A stretch of 64,000 nt of DNA from Haemonchus contortus (taxonomy: Eukaryota > Nematoda > Chromadorea > Rhabditida > Trichostrongylidae). Both the position numbers and the translations under genes were made by a program. The stretch is from contig LS997565.1 of NCBI GenBank assembly GCA_000469685.2, positions 44,910,666 to 44,974,665 of the forward strand. The letters run 5' to 3'. The notes under the pieces were generated by a model that ran no database searches, was not told the DNA's origin, and saw only the letters and a program-made list of their open reading frames with translations. Of the stretch, positions 22,101 to 31,735 are shown piece after piece (within the stretch, counting starts at the first letter, position 1; each line of letters starts with the position of its first letter).

Positions 22101-24885
22101 CAAGAAAATCTTCAACGAACTCAATATGAATATGCGAGAATTCGCATCCAATGATCCCGACGTAAGGGCGCAATTTGATGAGAAAGACAAAGGAACATCG
22201 ACATCGGTCAAAGTTCTCGGAATCAACTGGAACACTACAACCGACACACTGGTCGCCAAATGTAACATGCAGCCACTAGAACTGATCACAAAAAGGACAG
22301 TTCTGCACACCATAGCATCAGTATATGATCCACTGGGATGGATATCCCCACTGATGATTAGAGCCAAGTATTTCTTCCAGTCCCTATGGACCAAGTCATA
22401 CAAGTGGGATGACACACTTTCACAGGAAGACCAAGCAACTTGGGAGAAACTATTCCGAGCGATGAAGGGATTCCACAAGCAAATTCCCAGACGAGTGGCC
22501 AACAAAGAGGAGCAACATGAACTCATCACCTTCAGCGATGCTAATACACACACGATGGCAGCCTGCACGTACATCAAAGAAGATGAAAAACACTGGCTAA
22601 TTCAAGCAAAGACAAAGTTACCATCACTCAAAACAGTGCACACGATACCAAAGCTCGAGATAAACGCGCTGACCATCGCGACACGACTCACGTTATCCAC
22701 TTATGAAGAACTCAAAAAGACAACCAAAATCAAGGCCGTCTACATTCTTACCGACTCAGAAATAGCACTTGGATGGTTGAAAACCGTAGGAGAAACCAAA
22801 ATTGCAGGAGTGCTAGTGGCAAATAGAGTCAAAGAAATAAAAAGAATTGCAGAAAAACTACAAACCGACGGAAGTAAGGTATACTTCGGATATGTAAACA
22901 CGAAGTGGAATCCAGCCGACTGCGCTACACGTGGACTAAGCGCTGAACAACTGATGAACCACTTTTGGTGGATCGGTCCACCGTTTCTGTCCGAAGGTGC
23001 ACGCAACTGGCCAACGGAAACAAAGCTCTTCGAACACACACCACAAACAGTGGAAGTTCTCCAGATCACAACTTCTACACCAGAAAATGTCGTCATCGAT
23101 TCAACCCGATTTAGCTCAGCGATGAAGCTGAGACGAACTATGGCCAGAGTGCTCAAATTCATCCAAAAGTCTTCATTCCACCTACCGTCGGTAACAAAAA
23201 GAAGAGTCACTGAAACAATCGCTATCTGTGAGGAAGACAACGATCCGAACCTCGTCACGTCGAGTACACTCAAAAACGCGTGGAGCTGGATCATCAAACT
23301 ACATCAAAGCCAAATCAACGAGAAAACATTGTCATTACGCCAAAAGCTCAACATGCACCAAGACGGAAAAGGAATTTGGAGATGTTACGGACGACTGGGC
23401 AAGAGCTTTCTACCAGAAGACGCGAAGAATCCGATCTTCATTTTCCCTAATACCACGTTAGCTCAACTGATAATCCGAGAAGCGCATGGGAAATTGCATC
23501 GCTCAACTGCACACACAATGCTGGAAGTCCGCCAAAAATACTGGATCCCGAAGCTCCGGCAACAGGTGAAGAAGATTCTAAGGAAGTGCATAGAGTGCCA
23601 GAAAACAAATAACCTTCCCTATCGATACCCACCATTAGCCGAGTTGCCTCGCAGACGAGTCGTACGTTCAAGACCATTTCAAGATATCGGACTCGATCTA
23701 TTCGGCCCACTGAGGAGCCGGAATACGAATGGAATTCAAACGAAACTGTACGGATGTATTTTCACTTGCTCAACAACACGCCTACTACACATCGAACTCA
23801 TCAGTGACAACACAACTATCTCATTCATCAACGCATTGCGGAGGTTCATGTCACGCAGAGGAGTACCTAACTCAGTTACGTGCGACAATGCACCGACGTT
23901 TCTCCTGGCAGAAAAAATCCTAACCAACGACGATGATTACACACAGCCAGAGGAGCAATTGAACAATTTCATGACCAATGCAGGCATCAAGTGGATAAAG
24001 ATTACCCCCTACGCCCCCTGGAAGGGTGGGTTTTACGAAAGACTCATCAAGGACATCAAGCTATCACTCAAAAGAGCTCTCGGGAGAAGAATCGTCGACG
24101 AAGACTCACTAAGGACAATTCTCACAGAAATCGAAGGATGCCTCAATGGCCGCCCTCTGACGTATCAAGAAGAAGATTCTGAGGAAATAAGTTTTATACG
24201 TCCGATTGACTTTATCCAGAAACAAATCACCATCTCGTATCCCATGGTAAACGCCAACGATGACACGGAAGACCCCAACTTCTTGCCACCAAGAGAAGCG
24301 CTCCAACTTCGCACGAGGAAACAAGCACAAGAAGCACTACGTTCATCGATGGAAGTCACAGAATGTTTCTGGAAGCTGTGGAACGACGCATACTTGACCC
24401 CTTTAAGAGAACAGCACCGGAAATACTTGGACCAAGGCAGGAGCACCCCGAAGCAGCCAAAAGAAGGTCAACTAGTACTCCTCCACGACCCTATCCTTCC
24501 TAGGAATACATGGAGGATTGGAAGGATAACGAAACTTTTGCCATCAAACGACGAGGAAATACGACAAGTCGAACTCCAGTTACCCAACAAACACACAACT
24601 AAAAGACCAATCAACTTACTCATACCTCTGGAGGCAGAACAAGAAGAAAAAGCAGGCCACACCGAAACAATGCAAACAGCAACACCAAGCCCTACGCTAC
24701 TCGTCGATCATCCACACGATATCAGACCAAAAAGGCAAAAAACACAACATTATCCTTACTCAAAGGAAGAATACCAGCTCAATGTTATTTACCAAAACAG
24801 TGGCGGGCCGGGAATGTGCTCGAATCGAGCTCGAGCACCTTTTGATCTACAGACAGTCGACGCGCACCCGGGTTCCGTCCTTTAA
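19153..24885 (+). CDS. BEL/Pao gag-pol polyprotein, 1910 aa
   Basis: A single uninterrupted frame. Residues 1-140 are helical. About 170-320 match the BEL gag-like region (DUF1759), with LPRFSGKRQGWDSFW. Three zinc knuckles begin near C371, C402 and C420. Aspartic protease: D542-TGSE. Reverse transcriptase spans about 835-1010, with TADIEKAFLQV at about D882 and the catalytic box Y962-V-D-N. The Pao-specific region follows, then RNase H with D1129 and D1201. Integrase has H1445/H1449/C1479/C1482 and the catalytic triad D1515, D1578, E1629. A C-terminal DUF5641-like segment lies at about 1765-1800. The final 23 residues are read from the 3' LTR. The start follows a 456-nt leader and is the first ATG of the frame. 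It copies and integrates the element. The YVDN in place of the common YVDD is noted separately. Confidence 0.95.
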   Translation: MTPILKALKTRLTKLGKSLDELLRDSQHWTTYTPARLDNDEETVDHLTAKKRTLHQRLQNIAEAKMSLEGAVTKFHDAFNSMEQEQQTHEEEAYGSHTEAAWESITSAETTLANMKEKEVEISYTLESFQRATTRRIQLNGANDTQAVSSRESRQGSTISSIPAQAQTFLPRLQLPRFSGKRQGWDSFWATFKSSIDDQPISEMMKFNYLLQSLVGEARQTATQFEVIKENYSIVIDLLKKKYGSNSLIVEELLAQLEQIRADGSNTRQQANLLERVTALLMQLSTKGQDINHRLILNMVLRKFNGDIQAKALEKRENLEDINQWTWSTLRQHLSVIIDSKERIERSQEAMRKSTQFVQDRTSLNRSTAACIYCKRSNHRSIECRTVPLQERAAFLTRKQLCHNCGKPNHKAKDCRSPGCFKCGRKHHSSLCGYNQETQNRSTPTQERMSQPTNPPLPKSQAQSSGAQRQSRLRTQGTARQVSQNVITSDREREERHSSPEEDSQVYHVSGRKTQKTGALLLTGTTTVQGPRSAKQVRILMDTGSELSFIDSTLVDELELPIKGKTTLRLKTFGTESAKESQHRIVIVNLMDKQGERHTCELLDSPMITTTRSCHELTQEDMAFIKQRGFSLSSSPDDQSQAQILLGCDHLWEMMEGKECKLPSGMHVIDTKFGHMVSGRQTTQKPEGDCNVQQLHEEVDTWDNYWRMESSGIDEYTGPEKVERQINEEKVMKRFKETIVKKDDGYYVRLPWKDQHPRLPDNKSIAMARLKSLLKQYNQQPQLLQEFQKTFEEQLQKGIIEEVTPEMKRMTPRDAIIHYLAYQVVITPEKKTTPRRIVFDASAHYSGEPSLNEVLHQGPLILPNLSGMLVRFRVGRIAMTADIEKAFLQVRLHEIDRDATRFLWIKDLSRPLVENNIVTYRFTRVTFGLNASPFLLAATINFHLETSTYDNKIATNIKDNMYVDNLLLTAETREEALHQYREAKKIFNELNMNMREFASNDPDVRAQFDEKDKGTSTSVKVLGINWNTTTDTLVAKCNMQPLELITKRTVLHTIASVYDPLGWISPLMIRAKYFFQSLWTKSYKWDDTLSQEDQATWEKLFRAMKGFHKQIPRRVANKEEQHELITFSDANTHTMAACTYIKEDEKHWLIQAKTKLPSLKTVHTIPKLEINALTIATRLTLSTYEELKKTTKIKAVYILTDSEIALGWLKTVGETKIAGVLVANRVKEIKRIAEKLQTDGSKVYFGYVNTKWNPADCATRGLSAEQLMNHFWWIGPPFLSEGARNWPTETKLFEHTPQTVEVLQITTSTPENVVIDSTRFSSAMKLRRTMARVLKFIQKSSFHLPSVTKRRVTETIAICEEDNDPNLVTSSTLKNAWSWIIKLHQSQINEKTLSLRQKLNMHQDGKGIWRCYGRLGKSFLPEDAKNPIFIFPNTTLAQLIIREAHGKLHRSTAHTMLEVRQKYWIPKLRQQVKKILRKCIECQKTNNLPYRYPPLAELPRRRVVRSRPFQDIGLDLFGPLRSRNTNGIQTKLYGCIFTCSTTRLLHIELISDNTTISFINALRRFMSRRGVPNSVTCDNAPTFLLAEKILTNDDDYTQPEEQLNNFMTNAGIKWIKITPYAPWKGGFYERLIKDIKLSLKRALGRRIVDEDSLRTILTEIEGCLNGRPLTYQEEDSEEISFIRPIDFIQKQITISYPMVNANDDTEDPNFLPPREALQLRTRKQAQEALRSSMEVTECFWKLWNDAYLTPLREQHRKYLDQGRSTPKQPKEGQLVLLHDPILPRNTWRIGRITKLLPSNDEEIRQVELQLPNKHTTKRPINLLIPLEAEQEEKAGHTETMQTATPSPTLLVDHPHDIRPKRQKTQHYPYSKEEYQLNVIYQNSGGPGMCSNRARAPFDLQTVDAHPGSVL
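24801..24814 (+). promoter_or_regulatory. Putative polypurine tract
   Basis: tggcgggccgggaa lies immediately before the 3' LTR. It is purine-rich but interrupted by pyrimidines. Position is the main evidence; it lies inside the coding frame. Confidence 0.5.
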
Positions 24886-25565
24886 CCCCGTCCTTTGATC
24901 CGGATTCTCCCATGGCCTAAAAACCCATGCCATTCAGAACCCCCTCGTCTTGCCCCAAAACCCCTCGACTTCTGGAGCCCCTCGTCGCGCCAAATGCTAA
25001 GTTTCGCCAAGGCGCACTTCGACTCGCGGACCCACAAATCATGAGACTCTTGCCGACCCTAAGGTTCAGAATTTCCTCGTTGTCATGCACATTTTTTCAC
25101 AATGTTATTCATGTAATTTGTTTGATGAAATTTCACTTCATTAAGGTCACTTATTTCTCATGCACATCGTTTCAAGTTTTGCTGCCTAGCAATCACGCTA
25201 CCTCGCTGAATCCATTCTTATCGGACCCGCATCCACACAGCCGAAGAAATGGATTCAAGCTCATCTACTTGCTACGTGCCCTTACCAAAACCACAGAATC
25301 TCATTTGCATTTGCTCAATTCGCCCAAATCAGGCTAATGTCAGACCTCTACTTTTGAGAAGAAGAAATTCATTCTCGCCTCGCGTTGTGATTTATGTTTG
25401 TTTTTCGTTTCGTGAACCACGATGCTTTGAATATCGATAAAAGTTTAATTACCCAAGTTTGAGGAGTCTTCTGTGCTGCGGTTAACCCGTGAGCTATCGT
25501 TCATTTCGTGTTCGTGGATCGCCTATTAACCAAGTCCCGCGTGGCCAAGTTCAAGAACCAGCACA
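24815..25565 (+). repeat. 3' LTR of the BEL element
   Basis: Same length and sequence as the 5' LTR apart from one substitution at 25080. The polyprotein frame runs 71 nt into this LTR before its stop codon, so the last 23 residues are LTR-encoded. Confidence 0.95.
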
Positions 25566-25723
25566 AATTGGCGCCAAATGGCGCCAGCGCCAAAATGAAG
25601 GTCATATTCGTTATCAGGGCATCGGATTACCCCTGAAGGCTAAGTTTGATCGAAAATTAAAATTTTGAGTTTTTGGGGGTGTAACAGTAGAATAGTTCTG
25701 GGGGTGTAATAGTAGAATAGTAC

Positions 25724-25732
25724 TCGAAATTG
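25724..25732. repeat. Right 9-bp target-site duplication of the foldback element
   Basis: TCGAAATTG directly after the GAATAGTAC terminus; matches 17384-17392. Confidence 0.8.
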
Positions 25733-26660
25733 TTATTAATGAAAAAGTTGCCAGTCCTACTAACAGTTCAGCCTCTCAAGACAACTCTAAAATAGCCGTT
25801 TATTGTAAAGCGACCAGAGCAAGGAAGCTAATTTGCCTTATCGTAGTTGTATGCTACATCAACAAGTTGAAGTGTATATCGCTAAATTGCAAGGCAAAAT
25901 TCGATGTACGACAAACCTGTCACATCTAACTGTTCGGTGGCTGGTTCTTTAAGCAAAGACGATGCTGTCGAACTGCTTTCTTGGCAAGAAACATCGCTTT
26001 TTCGCAGAATAGGGGTGTAATCCATATGTAGCAAACTGTCGATGATTATGATGGACCTTTTCGTGCAGTATCCATGAAGCAGTTCTGGGGGAGATCAATT
26101 ACATTGGATGAAAGTCCGTAGGCCCTTTTAACCGGCGGCAGAGATGCAGAGGAACTCTGGCTATGGAGCGCGATATTCTAGAGGAGCGCATTTTCGAACT
26201 CGAGTAATTAATAACAATAGTTTGTTAATTGCTAGTAATTTGCTGTTCTTATTTCAATGCCATGAAAGTGATGAGTCAATTTCTTCGTTCTCGAGTGTTT
26301 ACCATCTAAAGGAAGGTGGTGTTGTTTCATTACGTAGTTTAAGATAAGATTGGGGGAAAAATGAATCAACAGGGGTTGTCGTTTTTATGATTATAACTTG
26401 TTTCAAAAGGGGCTATCTCTGATCAGTTGGGTCAAGAGAATAAGAATTCATTGCTTTCAGGTATGTCCGGAGTACTACTTCGGTGGTGTCTGAAGTCGAA
26501 ATATGCGAACACATCACGTTTTATTTCATTAGTTTCAAATGTAGGTGCTTATTTTCAAACTATCTAGATATTTCTATCGTATACGGAGCAGTAAGACTTA
26601 TTTGTTTATGATATTTTGTTTTCAGAGGTGCTCTGATCTGAATTCTTCTCATTCTCTGCA
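25733..26660. other. Intergenic region upstream of the M3-like gene
   Basis: No exon with a convincing phase link to the downstream gene was found. It presumably includes the promoter and, if the first exon is trans-spliced, an outron of unknown length. Confidence 0.5.
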
Positions 26661-26661
26661 G
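26655..26661 (+). promoter_or_regulatory. Putative spliced-leader acceptor of the M3-like gene
   Basis: tctgcag|AAATG at 26661 lies 33 nt before the start codon, with no identifiable upstream exon. That is the usual arrangement for nematode trans-splicing. It could instead be a cis acceptor of an unseen first exon. Confidence 0.5.
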
Positions 26662-26694
26662 AAATGTCAACAGAAGCGTAATATACTTTTCAAA

Positions 26695-29600
26695 ATGGTC
26701 AACGAGACACCACCGAGAATAGTTGGATACTACGTCGTGTAAGTAATAAGGTCAAGCTCAATTTGGTACTTTTATTCCCATTCTGTAGAATATTTGAGTA
26801 CCTCCTGTTACAGATTCCCTCATATTCCTGATGAAACCGTGGAGAACAATCGTTTTATGTACAATATTGCGAAGGGTGAAGATTGGCCGACACTGGCTAC
26901 TGCATCCCCTAAGGTAATATTACGGCGTTTAGACAATTGTTTGCGTATTTTGATCATCATGTTTTCCAGGAAATGTATGAAGGAACAGTACGAATGCTGA
27001 TGGAGTATGGTGCAACTTGCATGGAACATCTTGAGCTGCTGAGCAAACGTAATGCCTGATCTTGAAATATATGACTCTATGTTATTATTTCGTCAATATA
27101 GTATAACATCGCATAAGCTTTATTTTCTTTCTTGGTGTTTTCGAATCAATTTCACCTATTGTAATTTTCTCTCTACTCCTCTTGCGTGAGTGGCTCATAC
27201 GCCACGTCGTGTAGCCGTGATGACAGCTATTCAATTCTATTCGTTTCCTTAACCAGTATTCCGCGAGAAACGCAATGGAAAGGCTAAAATTCTCTTCTGA
27301 TTTCACTGTTTTCTACATCCACTAGCAGAGTTTTAGTGCCTGCCGAAGAACGCACTTTCGAAGCAGTGGTCGAACCTCTTCTAACTGAAGAATATGATGT
27401 GGATTATGCTCTGCAGACGCTTCTGCTCAAAATGCTCACAGATTGGCCAGATAGTGATCGAAAGCTTTTTGATGCCGATCTTCATCACGTATGTGTACTT
27501 CAATTTATCTATTATTTTATTTTTACACCAAATTTCTGATGTAGATTGCATTACAGATCAAAATTATGAGCGCCCGCGACCATATGGAAAAACTATCCAA
27601 TGCCGATTTCCAAGACGCAATCAAGGTAAACCCAGATGATACAATAGTTATAGTTGTTTGCTTGTTTAATAACTGTTTCGTTAAGTACCTCGAGAGTGAA
27701 ATTTCGTTTAGCAACTTTATGATGCAAAAGAAGGACTAACAGAGTGGCAGCTACGACTTCTTGAATGGTACTTGCTTGAGGTGAGTTAGGGAAAAATTGG
27801 ACTGAAACGGAAAACGAAAGGCGAGGTGTGCAGAACAGGACGGTGCTGACATTTCGCCATCTGTGAACAGTATATTATTTTTAAGATTCGTGCAAGTGGA
27901 ATGGACAGAAGAGACGACAAAACCCGAAAGTTAATAGGATCATGGAGCAGATTTATCGATGAATACCGCAGCAAATACATGTGAGTTATTCGTACGCTGG
28001 CCCTAATTCACAATGGCTGGGAATGGTTCATTATCCTCTGAATGCTCTTTTCGCTCATACTTATATTGCTTTCTTGTTGTAGTTCAAATGTCATGGCCAC
28101 CAACGACCAGCATGTCTTTACCATAACTGACAAGGCCATGTTGAAAGATGCCCCACCTCACGTTCTACAGACACTTGCTGCGGATCCGTAAGTATTGTTT
28201 GTAACTGACATTCACTGATTTAAGCTTTTCTGCTCTATTTTTCATTAATTCATAATGTTTATTACGTACAAGTCTTAACAAACCATAACTCTAATTTCCT
28301 ATTTGTTTATACTTTCGCTTACTCTAGAACGCAATGGGAACAAGGACCGTGGCGCGGTCGTATGACCCCACATTCCATTTATCCGTTCCTGGAGTACTGT
28401 GGGAGTCGTCAGTTGAGAGCAGAAGCTTGGGAAAGATGGATCAGCAAGGTTTGTCACGTTCAATGTTCCCTTGCAATTGAACAATTTCTTTCACGTTTGA
28501 ACTTAACTACAGAAAGTCCGCGTTTCTTGACTAATTGCTACAATTTTTTAATCATGTTTGCGGATTCACAGTAATCTCCATTTTTAGGCCTCCTTTGACC
28601 ACGATTTCTACAACAACTCTGTAAATATTGAAGAGCTCAGACATAACAAGTAGGTTTACTTTTTTTGGTTTTGCAAGTTCTTTTGCCTCTCTTTTCCTCG
28701 ATGTTTGTATGCTTTCGTCCAACTGTTATCTATGTTTTATGAAACTCTTTGATCGCTGTGACGGTGGCGATCTAGAGAACGACATAAGCCATCTTACCAT
28801 TGACAGATATGTATGTATGTTTGCTTCAGCCTCCAAATTTCAAACTTTATAGGACTAACGTTTCGGCGAGTTCGCCTTCGTCAGAGCCTAAAAAGTCGAA
28901 AAATCATTGAGACTGACTCTATAAGGCGAGATAAATATAAGATGTCAAAAACACCTGGAGGGGCTAAGAAAGTCTCGCACCCAAACACCTTCGGAAATGC
29001 ATCGAAGTCTGTGCCACGATAATAGCGAACTCTCAATTTCAGTAACCGTCTTGGCACTAGAAACGAATACTACTCTGCGGAAAGCACTTAAGGCGTGTTG
29101 GATTGCAGCTAGAAACCAAATTGACATGAATGAAGAGCGTACAGCCGTGACTCGTGACCTCGCGCCCTTTCTCGACCTCTGCGAATTTTGAGATTACTAT
29201 GAGGTCAGAAGGAGGTAGGCTTGCTCATTGTACGCATACTGTAAACACTGGGTGGTCGATCTAACGCTCCGGCGATTTAGATCAAAGTGAGCCTCCTGTA
29301 TACAGGGTTCGAGGGGTCTCTATCTAAAGAACTGTCTTGGGTTAATCTCGCCTTATAGAGTCAGTCTCAATGGTTTTTCGACTTTTTAGGCTCTGACGAA
29401 GGCGAACTCGCCGAAACGTTAGCCCTATAAAGTTTGAAATCTTTGAAGGGCTGGAGTAAATATATATACATATCAGTCAAAGGTCATGCCAAGATGAAGA
29501 GAATTCTGGTATATTCTAAATCTTTCCATTGATTTCGGTATGATGCTCCCTGCACACTTGCTTACCAAAAGCTCTTTTCGGATTTCTAATGCTCATTATC

Positions 29601-31735
29601 ATCGATACTGGTTATAGTTGGCCAGCTCCTGATAATTCAGTGTTATCTCATGAAGATCCTATATTTGACATGAACACCAGCTCTCTGTAGATTGAATGTT
29701 CATTTCAGTGAAGGCCTAGCAAGAACATTGGGATATTCATCAGTTTCTGAACATCGACTTGCAAACAAAATGGCCGCGTCACCAGAAACTGTCCGGAACT
29801 TTCTGAATGCGTAAGCAGCATGATTTCAATTTCGTAGCTTGATAATACGTGATGGATCAGGGGAAATGTGCTGGAGATTATTTAGGTTGACTCGCCGTAT
29901 TCGCCCAGTATTCATTGATCGCATGGAGTCATGGACAGCTTTTGCTCAGGCTAAAGAGCTCATGTCCAGCAATTTACAAGCTCATGATCTTGCATACATT
30001 TGTAGAAAAGAGGCTGAGCATCACTATGAGTAAGTGAACACATTCAGATACTCTGTATGTGTTGAGTTCATTCTATAATTGATCTACTATCAGTGTCGAT
30101 CCGTTGGATTTGATGAATCACTTCCCATTCTGGCCAACTTTCTTCAATCTGACGAAAATAATGGGACAAATTTTCGGACTAGAATTTCAGGTTGGTATCC
30201 AAGTTTGATTTTCAGCTCTCCTTTTCTTTGCCTATGGACTTGTGGATTATGACCTTTTGACGAATTTAGTTTTTTGATGGTAATTATGTGCTTTTCAGGA
30301 TATATCTGACAGTGGTCTCGAGCGCGCTCATCCTGATGCGCGAATTTTCTCTGTAGATGATGCGACAACGGGCGAGCACCTTGGGAGGCTTTATATTGAT
30401 CCATTCGATAGAGAGTCGAAACGGGGAACATGGAATGTCATGCTCGGAAGAAGTGTGTGACCAGGAATGCGTTTCTGTTTCGATTGGTTTTATTCATTAT
30501 CTTCCAAAGCCGTTAAAATTTAATCAGATAAGCGCTTTTGCGAGTAATCACAAAAAATGTTTGACGTTTTTCTTGTGGGATCATGCCATTACTGGTACGA
30601 TATTGGAATTGCATATGTTCCAGTGGATTCGCAAGTTCGTGGTCTTGACAAGATAGTTTATCTTGTGGGATCAGTCATCGCACCTACGGAAAGTTCACCA
30701 TCACTCCTTCACCATCACCAACTTGAACAACTGCTGTTTCATGTGAGCTACTCGCTATTCTACAATCTATGATATTAAACTACGGTGGGCTTTCCAGGTT
30801 GGCCGGTCCGTTCAAATGTTACTCTCACGAGCTCCATATCGAGATATTGCCATCCCATGGGCACCATTTTATGCAAGCGATTGGGATGCTGCGGATGCAT
30901 TTCCGGCATTCTTACAATTCTTCATGTATAAACCAACTTTGCTACAATCTCTCAGTTCACCTCATATCGTTGGTATTTTCAGTTTCGACCGTACACTCGT
31001 TAAAACTGCCACAACTATATTATATTGCTTACAGGTAAACGGATCTACAGTGTCTGATGAATATGCTAATAATATATGCCTCGCTTTGTCACGTTCAACT
31101 CTTTGGGAGTCCTATAGATCATTGTTCTGGGCTGATTACGATCTCACCATATTCGAAATGGAGGATAGAAAGTGAGTGAGCATTAATCCTCGTACTTGAT
31201 GCATGGGTTTGTTTGGTTTCGCAGCTTTGACTCTCTTTAGGCAGAAATTCTGGCTGGATTTGTATCGCGAAATGTCGAAAGAGTATTTCCCTTTCAAAGC
31301 CGGAAGAAATGATTATCACCCGTGCTCGTTCATACCCATATTTGGTCTTCAACCATACATGGGGATGTATTATAGAAAGTTATGGACGGAGGTATCTTAT
31401 TTTTCTCATATATGGTCCGGGCCATAGCCGTATAACGAGGTCGCTACTAATTTCAGATGCTCGCATTAGATATTCACGAGACATTTGACTTCGAAGATGA
31501 TGTCGCGAAAACTGGTGAGCGACTGAAAGCTACTATGCTTTCACGGGGATCGGGCGATGTAGCTAAAGAGCTCTATCGGCGGTTTCAGGTACTTTTCGTA
31601 ATTTTTACATATTTTGCTTCTACCTCATTAAAGGATATGTTTCAGGGCCGGGATCCTAGCGTTGGCGCTATATGTGACTTTTATGACCCTCCTTCTTTCT
31701 ACCACCTAAATGTTGAAGAAGCTAGTCAAGTGTAG
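26695..31735 (+). CDS. M3-family metallopeptidase homologue lacking the zinc site (20 exons, 732 aa)
   Basis: Twenty exons join with continuous phase: 26695-26738, 26814-26913, 26970-27048, 27331-27488, 27557-27625, 27712-27780, 27886-27980, 28083-28187, 28328-28448, 28588-28649, 29709-29810, 29886-30029, 30094-30190, 30299-30452, 30624-30742, 30798-30968, 31035-31171, 31241-31391, 31457-31588 and 31646-31735. The length, helical N-terminal half (LGYSSVSEHRLANKMA, PETVRNFL), FPFWPTFFNLTKIMGQIFGLEF and VDDATTGEHLGRLYIDPFDRE match the thimet/oligopeptidase A/mitochondrial intermediate peptidase fold. Where the family has FHExGH, this protein reads LLFH506-VGRSVQMLLSRAPY. The downstream glutamate ligand is D539, with Q546 where a second acidic residue is usual. 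The shift coincides with the exon 15/16 junction; reading through that 55-nt intron does not restore HE. Catalysis is therefore unlikely and a binding or scaffold role is inferred. No obvious mitochondrial presequence is seen. Donor at 30968 (ATC|gttggt) and acceptor at 27330 are the weakest junctions. Confidence 0.85.
28799..29481. mobile_element. Inverted-repeat (MITE-like) element in intron 10 of the M3-like gene
   Basis: Arms of about 135 bp (28799-28933 and 29344-29481) are inverted copies. Shared blocks are TTGACnGATATGTAT, TTTCAAACTTTATAGG, AACGTTTCGGCGAGTTCGCC and GACTCTATAAGGCGAG. The 410-bp interior has no transposase. It lies between exons 10 and 11 and accounts for most of that 1,059-bp intron. 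Target duplication is not obvious, and weaker pairing extends outwards (catcttacc/gccaagatg). Confidence 0.8.

Larger units (their letters stand above)
17946..25565 (+). mobile_element. Full-length BEL/Pao LTR retrotransposon
   Basis: The element has two 751-bp direct LTRs (17946-18696 and 24815-25565), each starting TG and ending CA. It is flanked by 5-bp target duplications AATTG (17941-17945 and 25566-25570). A primer-binding site, one uninterrupted 1910-codon gag-pol frame and a purine-rich tract complete it. Domain order protease, reverse transcriptase, RNase H, integrase with DUF1759/DUF1758-type N-terminal regions is diagnostic of BEL/Pao. No separate envelope-like frame is present. 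Near-identical LTRs and an intact frame indicate a very recent insertion that may still be competent. Confidence 0.95.
17393..25723. mobile_element. Foldback (Mutator/FB-like) element interrupted by a BEL retrotransposon
   Basis: Termini GGTACTATTCTACTATTACA at 17393 and the reverse complement ending at 25723 begin inverted repeats of about 130 bp. The right arm is lengthened by an extra 24-bp terminal unit (ggggtgtaacagtagaatag copy). Both ends are flanked by TCGAAATTG (17384-17392 and 25724-25732), a 9-bp target duplication. Inside the left half are a 140-bp unit at 17523-17662, its direct copy at 17690-17829 and an inverted copy at 17826-17935. Modular long inverted repeats with 9-bp duplications fit foldback elements related to Mutator transposons. 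Without the retrotransposon the element is about 0.7 kb and encodes no transposase, so it is non-autonomous. Confidence 0.85.

Noticed and set aside
20239..24662. Many antisense or shifted open frames inside the BEL polyprotein
   Set aside because: Shadows of the 1910-codon frame; no independent signals.
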